From: Neckera pumila
Taxonomy: Eukaryota; Streptophyta; Bryopsida; Hypnales; Neckeraceae
Length of the DNA stretch: 64,000 nt
Assembly: GCA_963969595.1 (NCBI GenBank)
Contig: OZ018416.1
Location: forward strand, 4,232,065 to 4,296,064
Direction of reading: 5' to 3'
Part shown: piece after piece, positions 46,534 to 58,800 of the stretch
How the letters are laid out: each line of letters starts with the position of its first letter
Position numbering within the stretch: the stretch's first letter is position 1
Translations under genes and position numbers: made by a program
The notes under the pieces: generated by a model
What the model was told of the DNA's origin: nothing
What the model saw: only the letters and a program-made list of their open reading frames with translations
Databases searched by the model: none

Positions 46534-46804
46534 AGGTAGGTACACCCAAATGCGCCATTGACCTTAAACCACCATCTATACTCTCTGTACATCTCCAAAA
46601 TCAGTTCTGTACCTATGTGGAAAAACGCTTTTAGAATCAAACTTTGTTCCTTAATAACTTTTGCATACAGTATCCAAATGTTGCGTTCTCTGGTGCGTTG
46701 GAACCTCCTTTCACTTGCCAACAAGAAAATATGAAAATCTGATTAGATTAATAATAGTAACTAGGCACGGAACCAGTTTGTGACGGTTTGGGGTATACCC
46801 ACCT
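46534..46804. mobile_element. MITE, AGGTGGGTACACCC family, copy M3
   Basis: 271 bp between TA dinucleotides (46532-46533, 46805-46806). Left AGGTAGGTACACCCAAATGC; right reversed AGGTGGGTATACCCCAAACC. The interior matches M1 and M2. Confidence 0.82.
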
Positions 46805-46806
46805 TA

Positions 46807-48941
46807 TGCCATAGGTGATTTATTTGTTGGTCTTCAATGCCACAAGTCCAGAACCATGACTATAAACCTATGTTTTTTTTATGTACGAAAAATAGTTTTT
46901 TTAAATATTATTTTGGCACACAAGTGGGAAACTCTGTTTCCATTACAAACTGAACTTTTCACACAAAACAAAAAAGGATGCACATTCCCTACCTAGCACA
47001 TTCAAACCACATCTTTAAAACCAACAACTCGTTAGTCAAAGTGCTATGCGAGACCAGCATCAATCAATTTTAATGTCCAATTGAATATTTGGGTTGTGTG
47101 GATGAATTTAAACTAAGTCAAGAGACTTTTGAATTAATTCAACGGACTTTGATCAAGGACAGTGAGCATGGGCTATCATATGCAACAAAGTATGGCCTAG
47201 CAATGTGCGGTCGTAGCTAGTACCAACACTCTTTTTGTTGGTGCAGTTGCTTTCACTCTTTAATCGTGAAACACGTGGTCTATGACAGAGTTGGAGGTCA
47301 AATTCCATAACTATGTATGCTCCCATTTAGCAACTACATGTGAAAAAAAAAGTTACTTTAATTCCAAATTAGGAAATCATATGTCTTCTTTACTTCACAA
47401 AAAATTTAATTTTTTTTGTGGAAAATTGATTCTTTTGGAAATTTTTGAAGAAAAAGTAAAGACGAATCATATCAAATAGAAAATTATCTCATAAAATCTT
47501 GAAAATTCCATTATAATTAGTCATTCGTTTTTTCTACTTTTTGATTTACATGAAGACCAAGATTGGCAAGTGTGCAAATTCAATTGCATGCTCTCTATAA
47601 CTCACCATGAAAAAGCCAACACAAAAAATTAGATGAAAAAATACTTCCAATTCCGTCTAGCTCATTTGATTGTCATCCACACGCTACAAATTGGTGTCCG
47701 TAATGCTCCAAGGTTCAAATCATCATTTGGGAATGATTTTATTGCATACTAACTAATTTAAGGTAACAAGTACTCCGTACTATGTAGTCAACTACCGACT
47801 TCTTATTCTCCTTCCAACTACTTAGGGCTAACTTACACGTGAACCCGTTGTCTAGAAAATGCAACGAAAAGACAAGAATAGGTCCACCGATGATCAGTAA
47901 GCATGGAAGGAGGAGAGTGAGTTCCACCAAAATCAATGTACCCCACACTATAGAAGGAACATAAAAATGTTTTCTATATTTCGGTATTGTTGACCGCACC
48001 CACCTACCGATACATGTAAGCTGGCCCTTTTATTCTTGCCACAATTCCAAAATATCCAGAGTGACCCCAATTTCTCTACTCTAGCTTTGGAAACACACTT
48101 GTTGAATTTCTGGCCACTGATGAGAGCAGTAACATACGTACTCTCTTTCCTTCAGACTCCGGGGAACAATTCCTGAACTACAGTACTGTAGTAGAGTAAC
48201 GTGGCATGTTTTGAACTCGCTCGTAATGACGGAGCAAGTTCCAAAAGTTTTGGTGCGATTGATTCCTCCTTGACTGGAGCTCAAGCTTTTTCGGAAGTCG
48301 GTGTCCTTCCTCACTGAAGCTTCTTCCGGGGAGCTTCCGTCTCGGCATCAATTCCGCCATGAAAGTCCGAGATCGATCTTGATCACTGACGGAGGGAATA
48401 ATACGAAGTTGCAGGTTACCAGTAAAGGAATGTTTCGAAGCGTTCCAGCCTTCCAGATGGACTGAAATAATAATCACTGAATTGTGTGTGTGGCAACTCC
48501 ACCCGCCTGCCTTTCGAATGGTCCAGTCTAAAGTTGTCATCAGTCTGTGGGTGATACGGCAAAGCCACAGACCAGGTTCTCGGTGCCGTCTTGTCCTCAC
48601 TACTGTACAGTGCTACAGTATAATCTCGGTAAATACTGTATCATACCTGGCTGGGTGAATGATGTTCGGGGAGAACCGCGGATTAGCTCGTATGGAATTG
48701 TGAGGGAAAAAAATTGCAATTGGAAACATCGGAAAAGAAACGATGAATAAAACTATCAAATTTTAGTGAAAAAATAAATAGAGAAAACAAAAAGAAGAAG
48801 CAGATTTTGGACTTGAAAAATGGTTCAGTATGGGAATTTTAAACAAAATAGATGGCAAAACTCAAAAAATATCTTGGACGCTACCCTAGGTTCTAACCAA
48901 AAATGTGATACAAGAGAGATCTCTTTATACAAACCAGTGAA
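46807..48941. other. Intergenic, nothing secure
   Basis: AT-rich up to about 48000. 48080-48650 is more balanced and has a 140-codon minus frame (48178-48600, alternative frame 48081-48314) with no recognisable domain. It is possibly a degraded gene, but I cannot support a function. Confidence 0.4.
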
Positions 48942-49165
48942 ATTAGGTTGCGACGCACTAATTTCTCGACAGTCCACACTATATAAATATTCATAGCTAC
49001 TTTACAATGACGCATTCAGTCTAGAGCCATGTGTATGGCATAGATTAGTGCACTAATTCAAGACCCGGTTCAAAGAGTTGCATGTATCTCCATGTGGAGA
49101 AGCATTGAGTCATGAGGTGTTTTATCTGAGGTAAGGTGACCTAATTGGTAAGGCAACCTAATTTC
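48942..49165. mobile_element. MITE, TAGTGAAATTAGGTTG family, copy D
   Basis: About 224 bp, the inverted relative of 38750-38945. Left AGTGAAATTAGGTTGCGACG, then ACTAATTTCTCGACAGTCC. Right reversed TAGTGAAATTAGGTTGCC, then TTACCTCAG and CCTCATGACTCA. The left TA has mutated. Confidence 0.75.
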
Positions 49166-51339
49166 ACTATTTTCTGTAGTCAATTCAAGGATTTATACTG
49201 TGTTTTCCTTTTGATTTCTTGTAAGGAAATAATTAGTGGAGGAAACTCAACCATTACTAACAAACTCTTTGTGCTTCTATTCACTTAATTCCTTTGAGAA
49301 TTTGAACATTGGATTATGAAATGATACTGAGTAGATATAGAGGTTGGAAGTTGATGGTGAGTTCATCCAACTTTGAAAGTTGCAGGAGAAACAAAAGTGA
49401 AAGAATATCCCATGAGGTTAGTTTCAACCCTTGCAAATTCAAAATAATCACTCAATTTTAAAGCCCTCCTAAAATAGTGGAGCCTTCCCAATTTGTTATG
49501 TGATCTAAAGAAGAAGATTGAATAAACTAAAACTCTAAACTCAACTCAAATTGAATTGAATCTGCAAGGTTGCAAATAACCTAAAGGGATATACTTCACT
49601 TTTGTTTCTCATGCAACTTTTGAAGTTGGATGAATTCACCATCAACTTCCAAATTTTGAATTTCTATATTCATACTTTTAATGTTTTGAACTGAATAAAA
49701 ATATAAGTCCGTAGGGGTGTCATTAGTATAGAATTACAGATTGTATTTCATTGATTATTAACTACACTTATAGGAGGTAAAAAGAACAATACAACATCAA
49801 TCTTTGAGTTGGACTTAAAAAAATATCTCAAATGAATATTATCACATTTAAGAGGGTTTATTCTAATAATAACCTTTACAATAGGTCAAAGTTGAATTAT
49901 ACCTAGGATCCGTGAGTCAATTCACAAAATCTAAATATCCATTACATATTGATTTATAAGACATTCCTAAAACATTTTGAAATGAATTACCTAAACCCCT
50001 TTCTCTACAACAAGCTTTGCAAAATCCTAAAATACTCAATTTTGGACTTTGAACCTTTAGGAGTTAAGGTTGTATTCAATTAAGTACTGTAAATTGTAAT
50101 TTCTTGAAGAATAATTTTGTTACCTCAAGTTCAATAAGGTAACTACACCTAAAATTGCACACCGGATATTCTTGCCTAAAATGCACTCCCACGATTCATA
50201 TGACTCTATGATCGCTTTTAGGTACATCTAATTTCAAGCACTTTGGAAATTAATAGTTTATTCACACGGTGTCCAAAAAATGCCAATTTGACTACCAATG
50301 GAATCCCACAATTTCTTTTTCAATATAGTAGTGAAAACCATGCTGAATCATGCTGAATTGCTTAACTTGTGTAAATTGTAAATTTCTTGAAGGATAGTTT
50401 TGTGACCTCAAGTTCGATCAATAGACTGATTCAATCTGAATTGAATACCAAGCAACTGAAAATTTAAATTTCGTCCGGCAATCCTGCATTATCAAACTTG
50501 ATTCCATTAAATCATGATCAGTGACGAATGCAGGATCCATAATTTCTGCAGCAGTGAAACCGCTGAATTCCACACGCCTGATCAAGTTCGTTTAACTTAA
50601 CTTAACTTACTCATGAATCTTCAAGTGAGGCCACCGCATTGCTGTCAATATGAGTGATGCAATTGATCGGAGGGTACGAAGTTAATAATAAGAGCACCAT
50701 TGAATAACTAATCACACGAAGTGCTTCAGTCAGTCTGGCTGTTGTCCATAATCCGTTACGAATTAAACTTGTCTTCAGTGAGGTGAAGCTCAAATCTCCA
50801 ATTAGTGAAATTACAAGTTGGGTGCAGCATTTGGGGTTGAGGAACATAACCGGTTGTTGAGTTTTCAACACTCACGTGACACCGTCCCATTGGCAACCCA
50901 TCACCATTGCCATTACAAGTTGCAACTCATAACCTGCTCTCCTCTCAACTTGCTTCCTCCACCCTTGGATCACGGAGATCAAAGGTTGTGATTGAAAAGT
51001 GATCAACCGGTTATGTCCGATAACCTACTCGCCGCTACCGCAGCTTGTCGGTTATCTAATACATATTGGCAGAACATTTTTTTTCTTTTTTGAAACAAAT
51101 ATTGGCAGAACATTTCAACGAACCTCATGCAATAGTCACAACGAACCTCTTCAAGCAGTCAAGGTTAGGAATTAATTCATAAGTCAACAATCGTACCCAA
51201 AGAGTAAACTTACGCCAACGGAAGATTTCTTCATTGAAAAGCACCCCACGTGTGTCCTATCCACTCATTTTTATATTTCAGTTTTCCAAAGGTTCAAAGG
51301 TTGTGTAATTTGAATCTTCAATAGAGTGCATAACATTCA
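49166..51339. other. Intergenic with a family-R MITE relic
   Basis: A family-R copy lies at about 50137-50370. It is flanked by a direct repeat (50093-50136 and 50383-50425; both contain TTTCTTGAAG and CCTCAAGTTC). The frame at 50611-50871 (-) has no recognisable content. Confidence 0.5.
50137..50370. repeat. Family-R MITE relic, copy 2
   Basis: Begins TA-AGGTAACTACACCTAAAAT like 19778-20068 and shares TTGCCTAAAATGCACTCCCA, CAAGCACTTTGGAAAT and TTTGACTACCAA. The right terminus is eroded. Confidence 0.65.
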
Positions 51340-51478
51340 GGGGCACTTCACACTGTGGCCAAAGATCGAGAGATTGTCAATTTTCACCAATTAGATTGCA
51401 AGAAACCAAAAAGTCGACAATTAGATTGGTGAAAATTGACATCCTCTTGACTTTTGCCCATAGTGTGAAGTGCCCCCC
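51340..51478. repeat. 139-bp near-perfect hairpin (MITE or small-RNA precursor)
   Basis: Arms of about 58 bp pair. Left GGGGCACTTCACACTGTGG...GTCAATTTTCACCAAT; right reversed GGGGCACTTCACACTATGGG...GTCAATTTTCACCAAT. The loop is about 20 nt. There is no clear target duplication. A transcript from either strand would fold into one long stem with scattered mismatches. Confidence 0.8.
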
Positions 51479-51479
51479 A

Positions 51480-53064
51480 ATAGCCTACATGTCCACTGCC
51501 TTTCCTTCATACATCTTGCTCATCACATTGAGCATCCATCTTGTCCACTTAGCTACTGACTGAAGCACTGTTGGAGTGGAATATTTTGCACCTTCTATTG
51601 TATAGCCAAGGGAGTGATAGTGACGCAGATGATTGAGGTTATTTATCCCACAGATCGCAGATGAAACATCATTTATTCATCACATAATATATTCGGTCAT
51701 CCAAAAATTGACATTATTGATGGAAAGAATTATGGGGAATAAAATGTTTTAATTGCCAAATTCATTGGATCAAAGAACAAAGAAGAGAGAACTCATACCT
51801 TTTGAAGAGTGAAGCCTCATACCTAATGTTGATCTTGTTATTGACAAATTTTGACAGAAATTGTTTAAAGAGTATTTTAAAATCAAAATATCTTTGAATT
51901 GCCAATAGTACCTTCCAAAAACTAAGACACATTAACGATGAAAACATGATAATTACAATTATTTGGACGCTTTAGATGTAGCTACCTTAGTATCATGTAA
52001 GACTCTAATTGTTAACCCTAAAGTTCTATGATGATTTCAGGCCCAAAATTGCTTCAAGATACTCACATCCAAAGTAAGGCCATGACATTCATCTATATTT
52101 ATTTTCTAAATAAATCCAACTATAGGATCTTTTAGTTAATTAGTTCAAATACATCTCCCCAAAATTTAGATTGACCCTTCCCCTCCAATTGCAAGATCAG
52201 TGTACCTAAACTTCACTTCCTAAAGGTGAAGTTTTGTCTTTCAACATTTTTAGAAAAAAACATATGTCCTATAACTTGTGTAGTTTAGCCAGTATGCTGT
52301 GAAATGGATTGAGAGTACATTAAAAAAAAAATAACATAAGCAACTTCTATATTCATCTTAATTTTTTTTTATAAAAAAGAAGGCATTACTAAAGTGCTAA
52401 TAACTTTCAATTGACAAGAACTTGAGAATTGTCAATCTTAATGGTGACAATGTTATAGTCACCAATATATATTTTGTATTATTTTTTTTATTCAAAATTT
52501 TAGAAAAATATATACAATCAACAAATTCATTTGTTTGTTTTTACCTTCATTGCCCGTAAAACAAAACTTCTCATAATTTTCATCTCATAAAGGTAAAATT
52601 GAGTGGTTATAAGTTTTTTGTGGAAGTATCAATCTATCCAAACAAATAGAATGAATTAATCTATTTAAAAAAAAATTTAAAATCTACATTGACATTGCAA
52701 TTAAAAAACCCTTATAACTTTTGAAATACTTATTGGAATGACGTACAAAAAGCTTCATACATAGAAAATGATGAGTACAATTTCATAAAAAAAGTTTCCA
52801 AACTCTATTATATTAATTACCGATTGTCACGGCCCCTGTCACGACTTGTTGTCACAAAAACGGTCACGTTTTCATCCCAAATATTTCATCCAGAATGTTT
52901 TTCATCAATCTATATACTCCTAAGTTCAATTAATGTTACACTGCAACAAATTTGTGCTAGTATAAAGTAAATACAATTTGCTTGAGCTCTCAAAAAATCC
53001 ATAGTGGATAATTTAGGCCTTCAGAGGTTAAAGACTCTATACTACTTCATTATCAAACAATTGA
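51480..53064. other. AT-rich intergenic
   Basis: No gene. The pair TTAACCCTAAAG (52013-52024) and GGCCTTCAGAGGTTAA (53013-53028) may be eroded P-family ends about 1 kb apart, but the interior does not match the family, so no element is called. Confidence 0.45.
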
Positions 53065-53240
53065 CCTGTACTTAATTGCACATTCTTGTCTAAAATGCAC
53101 TTTTTATATGTAAAAGTCTAGGATTGATTTTGGATACACCTCTTTTCAATACTTTGAAATTCTTCATATATTCATCTTGTGTGCAAAGAATACATGCCAA
53201 GAGAGTTTAGAATTTCTTTTAGACTCCCAACAAGAAGATC
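53065..53240. repeat. Family-R MITE relic, copy 3
   Basis: Shares TTGTCTAAAATGCACTTTTT, TTTTCAATACTTTGAAAT, AGAGAGTTTAGAATTTC and ACTCCCAACAAGA with the copy at 19778. Both ends are eroded. Confidence 0.6.
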
Positions 53241-53280
53241 CAACAAGATTCAATTTGTAAGATACAACAGGCCCTGTTTA

Positions 53281-53440
53281 GGAAAAATTTCAGCCCACCC
53301 CGTAGTGCAATTATGGGAAAAAAAAAATTAAAAATTTGAAATGTGACGTGGTCGCATTGCGCTATTGGTGCCACGTCAGATTGATTTTTTTAAAATATTT
53401 TTTCCAAAATTAATAATTAATTAAATAAATAAATAAATAA

Positions 53441-53478
<38 letters not shown>

Positions 53479-53552
53479 TTTTTTCTGTAATTGCACCCTG
53501 TGGGTGCCCAAAATCACGCACTGGCAATCTTGTTGAGGGCTGAAATTTTTTA
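53281..53552. mobile_element. MITE with AAAAATTTCAGCCC ends
   Basis: Left TA-GGAAAAATTTCAGCCCACC; right reversed TATAAAAAATTTCAGCCCTC. It contains TGACGTGG...CCACGTCA and an (AAAT)n(AT)n microsatellite at 53421-53472. The left terminus resembles the GGAAAAA..TGAACC family. Confidence 0.65.
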
Positions 53553-54840
53553 TAATGATTTAGAGAATTGAATGTAAGAACCATGGTCAACAACATGTTG
53601 GGAAGCTTTTAGGTGCGGTTAATTTACACATGAGATTAGAGCAATTGTAGATTAATTCACACCAAAAAAGATACCGTAGCTCACAAGTCATAGGGATCTA
53701 TTTTCAATATTCAAAGATAGTAACTTGAAGCTTGACAACAATGGTGAAACTATTTCCATCTATAAATATGTTGATAATGGATGAAACATCAATTATTCAT
53801 TCAAATACAGCCACATCATCCTACTTTGATTCAGTTTGATTTTTTTGGGGTAGTGGTGGTGAATTTTCCCAATTTCATTCATATTAAAATTGGAGAGTTG
53901 ATTTAGCAAAACATTCCAATACCGTTTTGTCAACGTCACAAAGCCCACTGACTCGAATCCCAACACACGGGACCCAGATCCTCCGCAACCGAGCGCGTTA
54001 ACTCTCCACGTAGAAATTCTTCGCCTGATTCCCTCTTCAAGCGGCACGGCACGGCACGGCACGCGTAGACGAATGAAACTCTTTGCGAATTGCGTCAACA
54101 AACTGACGGAGACTTATACGGGGCTTCTTCCACCGCAGCGATCAACTCCAAAAGATCAAGACCGGCACACACCAAGTGAAACCTGGAGGCTAACCTGGAG
54201 TCTCCGTACTTGTAAATTTCTTCCAGATATGTAGATTTCACTGATATCGAAGTACCAGACGACCTTCATGACTTCTAGCCTACCACCCCAAGTAATTCAC
54301 TCTTGTCACTTTCACGGCATGCACCACTATCGACTCGATCTTTTCAATCGACACCGTATCATCACAATCTGGGCGCCAAGGCGGGGACATTCAACAAGTG
54401 TACATACAATTCAAAACACTGTTTGCACTTTTCTTGAACAGTGTAGAGTCTACGGAGCAGCGATCGAGCTAGCCTACTGTAGTGTTGATCGATTCGTCGC
54501 ATAAACTGTTGAGCGGTCGGTGGTAAATTTGGAGCTGCAAAGGTGTTTGAAAATTTCTTCACCGACCATGCTTTTTTTTTCCAACTTGGGAGTCAAACTG
54601 CGTCGTCGGCGATGGAGTGTGAACGAATGAATTTGCAAGCGGAATTGGTAGTTCCGAGAAGCTTCTTCTCGCTCTCGAGCAGGCGGTTACCGAGATGATG
54701 TTGCCGACACGGTGTCGGTTTGGAATCGACTAGTAGAGTACTCACCGGTTGCGGTGATGGAATCAGTTGCATTCGTGTGTCCTGCCTCGGGTTTTAATTT
54801 TAATTGTAGAGGCGATTCATAGAGCACGGAATTGGAGTCA
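53553..54840. other. Intergenic upstream of the large membrane-protein gene
   Basis: Composition becomes more balanced after about 53920. Frames such as 53793-54101 (-) and 54268-54504 (+) carry no recognisable domain. A GGCACGGCAC run (54041-54061) is a small GC-rich tandem. This may be promoter or 5' UTR for the next gene. Confidence 0.4.
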
Positions 54841-54843
54841 GCT

Positions 54844-55770
54844 ATGGCGTGTTTCTTTTAGCACGTAGAGACAGGAATTGAATTATGATTTCTTGACAGG
54901 ACAAGCAATTGAGCTCGAGACGGTAACCCGACACATTTGCGCGCATTTATTACCGAGTGCGGTACGTGCGAGTCATTGTTAGCCTGTTTCAAGTCAGAAA
55001 TTGGTTGCGAAATTCTGTAGATTAATGAGGAGGTTGGAAGCGCACTATTGAATTTCAAGTACTGTAGATACTTTCCATCGGTTGCCTTGTAGCAGGCGCT
55101 GAGAGATTGAATTTGAATTTTTTTTTTCTTTCTCGACGTCCAGCAGTCGAGCTCGAAGTCGTGGCCGATAGTAGCAATCGTGGTTAATATGTTGAAAATA
55201 CAGTACGTACACTTCGGCACTCCATTTGCGGAGAAGTTGTCGACATTTGCGCGCATCCATCGGGTTAGTTAGTATTGTACGTAGTCGTTGAAAGCGTGTG
55301 ATCAAGGCAGAAACCGGTTGCGACGTTTTCTAGTTGAGCGAGAAGGTGAAGAGCGCAAATTTCAATTTCAGGAGATATTCCATCGGTGTTTGACTCAATC
55401 GAAACAAGTTTCAGCACGGAGTTAATGGCGTATTTCTTTGCAGTTGACGCTCATAGATGGAATTTGAATCTTGATTTCTCGAAATCAACCGGCAATCGAG
55501 CTCGAGGTGGTGGTCGACGTTTGGAAATCGTGGTTCACGTGCTGTAGATAGTGTATGCGTACCTCGTTTCTAAATTTACAGAGATTAAAATTACATTCCC
55601 TTGCCTCGATCGCTTAGTACTGTTAGTACATATCAATCAAAGTAAGCCTGTGATCAGGTTAGAAATTGGTTGCTTTTTTTTTTTGATGAGTGTATAGGTG
55701 AAGAACGCACTATTAAATTTCAAGTGGAGATATTCCATCGCTCTTCGAACGAATTTTTCGATTTTTTTTC
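54844..55770. repeat. Three diverged tandem units of about 300-350 bp
   Basis: Ordered landmarks recur: GAATTGAATTATGATTTCTT / GATTGAATTTGAATTTTTT / GAATTTGAATCTTGATTTCT (about 54873, 55106, 55460). Next AATTGAGCTCGAG / AGTCGAGCTCGAA / AATCGAGCTCGAG. Then AGAAATTGGTTGCGAAATTC / AGAAACCGGTTGCGACGTTT / AGAAATTGGTTGCTTTTTT (about 55000, 55310, 55661), each followed by ATTTCAAT- or ATTTCAAG-like and TTCCATCG. It lies directly 5' of the ORF at 55881. Confidence 0.75.
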
Positions 55771-55880
55771 CAGGGCGGAGTTGAAATTCAAGATAGGTTA
55801 TATTAGTTCCTTCTCTGTGTAATCTCTTTCAACTTCCCCGGCTCATGAAAGTTGCAAGAGTCTTTGATAGATAAGAGTTC

Positions 55881-58800
55881 ATGGACAAGAAGTATACAAG
55901 ATGGACTAGAGAAGCATGCGAGGACAACTGTTGTTACCAAATGACGACCCTGGCAAGGACGACTCTCGGCAACATGAGCGTCTGCTTCGTTGTTGCAATT
56001 CTTCTTCTCAGGGCTGTTTCTGTTCAAGGAATCACTGCTCCTGTGAGGATTGTTTACATAGATACACCGTCTAACGTGACTTCTCGAACAAATGCGACTT
56101 TGGGCTTCAATGTTGTGGACGGAAATGGCAACAATCCTTGCGCTGTACAGCAGAACTGTTCTTTCAGATGCAAGGTGAGCAACACCAGAGTGTGCAGAAA
56201 ATCTGCGTCTTGCCGCATGGTTAGATGAGTAATCAAAGATTCAAAGAATTTTAGATTGGTAATTTTGGAGATAAAATCTAATCATGGTGTTTTCAATGTA
56301 CAGTTGGATCAATCTCCCCTGCAAGATTGTGTCAATCGTCAAGCCATTATTAGTAACCTGGAGGATGGCGACCATGTCTTTTCAGTATTTGTTAATACTT
56401 CGGGTGGACCCTTAGCTACGTCTGAATTCCGTTGGACAATCGATACGGTAGCTCCAACGGCTGTCGTGGATGGAGGACAAGCCTTCACGAATGATCAGAA
56501 CGTGACGGTGAACATAACATTTAGTGAGGTCTGCAGTGGATTCATCTGCACGAATGCGAGCTTCTGCGATGTAAGTTTCCCTATGCCAATACCTCTCTAA
56601 ATATGGCTTATTTTTAGTGCTGTCTAGACCAGAGTCATTGACTTCGAAATGTGATTTATTGGACTGCTCAGCTGCTAGTTCATGGAGCTGGAGTAGTGAT
56701 CCCTTCCTCTCTGAAGGAAATTGAGAGGGACCGAATGTACTCTGTGGTGGTAGCTCTTTCCACCGACTCTTTAAGTGGCAAAATCAATGCCGTGATTGCT
56801 CGAAGCGCCTGCGCGGATGCAGCCGGGAATCGTCTGCAACGAACCAACCAGTCATCTACTGTGATTCGATTCGGTGAGTGTCTTCTTTCCTACTCCAAGC
56901 AGTTACATTTCAGCTTTTAAACTAACATCGGATCATGAACTAAGTTGGAAAACTAAAATGGGGCTAATGCTGCCAGATGACACTACTAGGTGGTCTCCTA
57001 TGACCACAATTCTGGATTTTTCTGTTTGTTTTGGTTCTTTGCACTTGGCTGTTTTGGTGGCTGAGGTGATTTGTACTTTGTACTTTGTTCTCTCTCTGAG
57101 ATGAAACTCCCTCCATTGTTTGATAAGAAAACAATGTGTTTAGTTCATGCGGAGTAAGGTCCGATCCTATGATCTGGTCGGATGTACATTAATTGGCCAC
57201 TTGATAGGGTTTAGGATTCCCCGCATGCGAGGTCAAGTGAAGCCGGTATCCCTACGTCCACAAGTCCTGTCCAGGGTCTATGTTTTTAGAATTTATTGAG
57301 GTGATGAAGCAGGGTGAGAGGCGCTGTTGTGGAAGCTCTCGGCTGTAAGAGTTGTTTTTGTAAACCTAGATTTTTTCTCAGTTTGGGTACATGTCGTGGG
57401 ACTTACATCTGAAGAATTGTGTATATCAGATCGAACAATACCATCTGTAAACCTGTGGACTGCAGTTCCTAGTTCTGCGGTTGTAGTGGACAATCATCCG
57501 AGGACGTGTGAAGCTACCAACCAAGCTTCCAATCTGAGAGTTTATTTGGACTTTGACTCACCTGTTAAGAGCTCTGCTGAAGAGTTGCTAAGTTTTTTGA
57601 GTGCTACTCGCGGAGTTCTGGTCACCGCAGCTCGGAAGAGCCTCGGAAATCGCCGATTCGGTTTTAGGGTGAGCTTCATCTGTTGATTAAGTTTTGCAAG
57701 TCATGCTCGAGTGTACCGTGATTGAATCTCTCTTCATGTGGGTTCGATGAGAATGACATTTTTGACTAATTAGTATCTGAATTCAATTGTTTGCAGCTGA
57801 TAAATATTACGAACGCCTTCTCCGAAGTCACCATATCTCTTGCAGGGAACGCAGTAAGCAACAGGTATGGCACGCTTGTGCCAGGGAACAACAGTATCAC
57901 ATTTCTATACGGTGAGTGTTACTTGAGTAGGGTTTTCACGTCCAAACGAAGTCCCCGCTTATCTTTCAGGAATTATACTGCTCTGTTTTTTTGTAATATC
58001 GTAGGGTTTCGATCAGAACAGAGAGTAGGTTTTGCGCTCTCGGCATGGCCCTTCCATTTTTTTTGCTTCCTATAATTTGCAATGATTTTGAAGATCTTTG
58101 GGCATCGTTTCTCACGTTGAGTAATTGAGAACGTCAAATAAGCAGAAGACACCGTCAATCCTTGTAAATCTTGAGTTGCAAAAAGCGACATGTCCTGAGG
58201 CTGACTGAGGCTGACTTGTGACTGTGGTGTCCATGGCAGATAATGAAAGACCGCAAGTTCACCTCAGCACCACCTCTCGTGCCAAGACGAAGGATACCAG
58301 TTTACCTTTTGTCGTGCAGTTCACAGAACCTGTCTTTGGTTTCAATTCTTCAGGAGTTACGATATCAGGAGGGACCCTGACGAGGTTTGTGTGTAACAAA
58401 TTTACTCTGTAGCATTCCAGAACTTGCTTTCACAATAATTGGAGAAGGATTGATCGTTCACTTTGCAGCATCTGTGCACCTTAGTTTACTACCCAACTAT
58501 TGGTAGAAGGCTATTTGTGTGTAAGCAGTTCCGTGAAATAATTAAGACGCACTTTTCTATTGTTCCAGCTTTATGGAGATTGATAATTCCACGTATACTT
58601 TGGAAGTGAAGGCGATGGAGAACAAGCTTGTGGTGGTAGCTGTACCTGAGAACCGCTGTTTGGACGTTGCTGGAAATTACAATTTGGCTTCATCCAGCAC
58701 ACAAGTACGACATTGTACGTTTCTCTTTTCTTTATTCTCGTTTCTTTGGATATGACAACAGATTGCCGATATTTGATCGCAATGTCTGCAATATAAATGT

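Noticed and set aside
48178..48600. 140-codon minus frame
   Set aside because: No motif, no signal peptide and an overlapping alternative frame. Not enough to call a gene.
52013..53028. Possible fourth full P-family element
   Set aside because: Only weak end-like motifs; the interior lacks the family landmarks.
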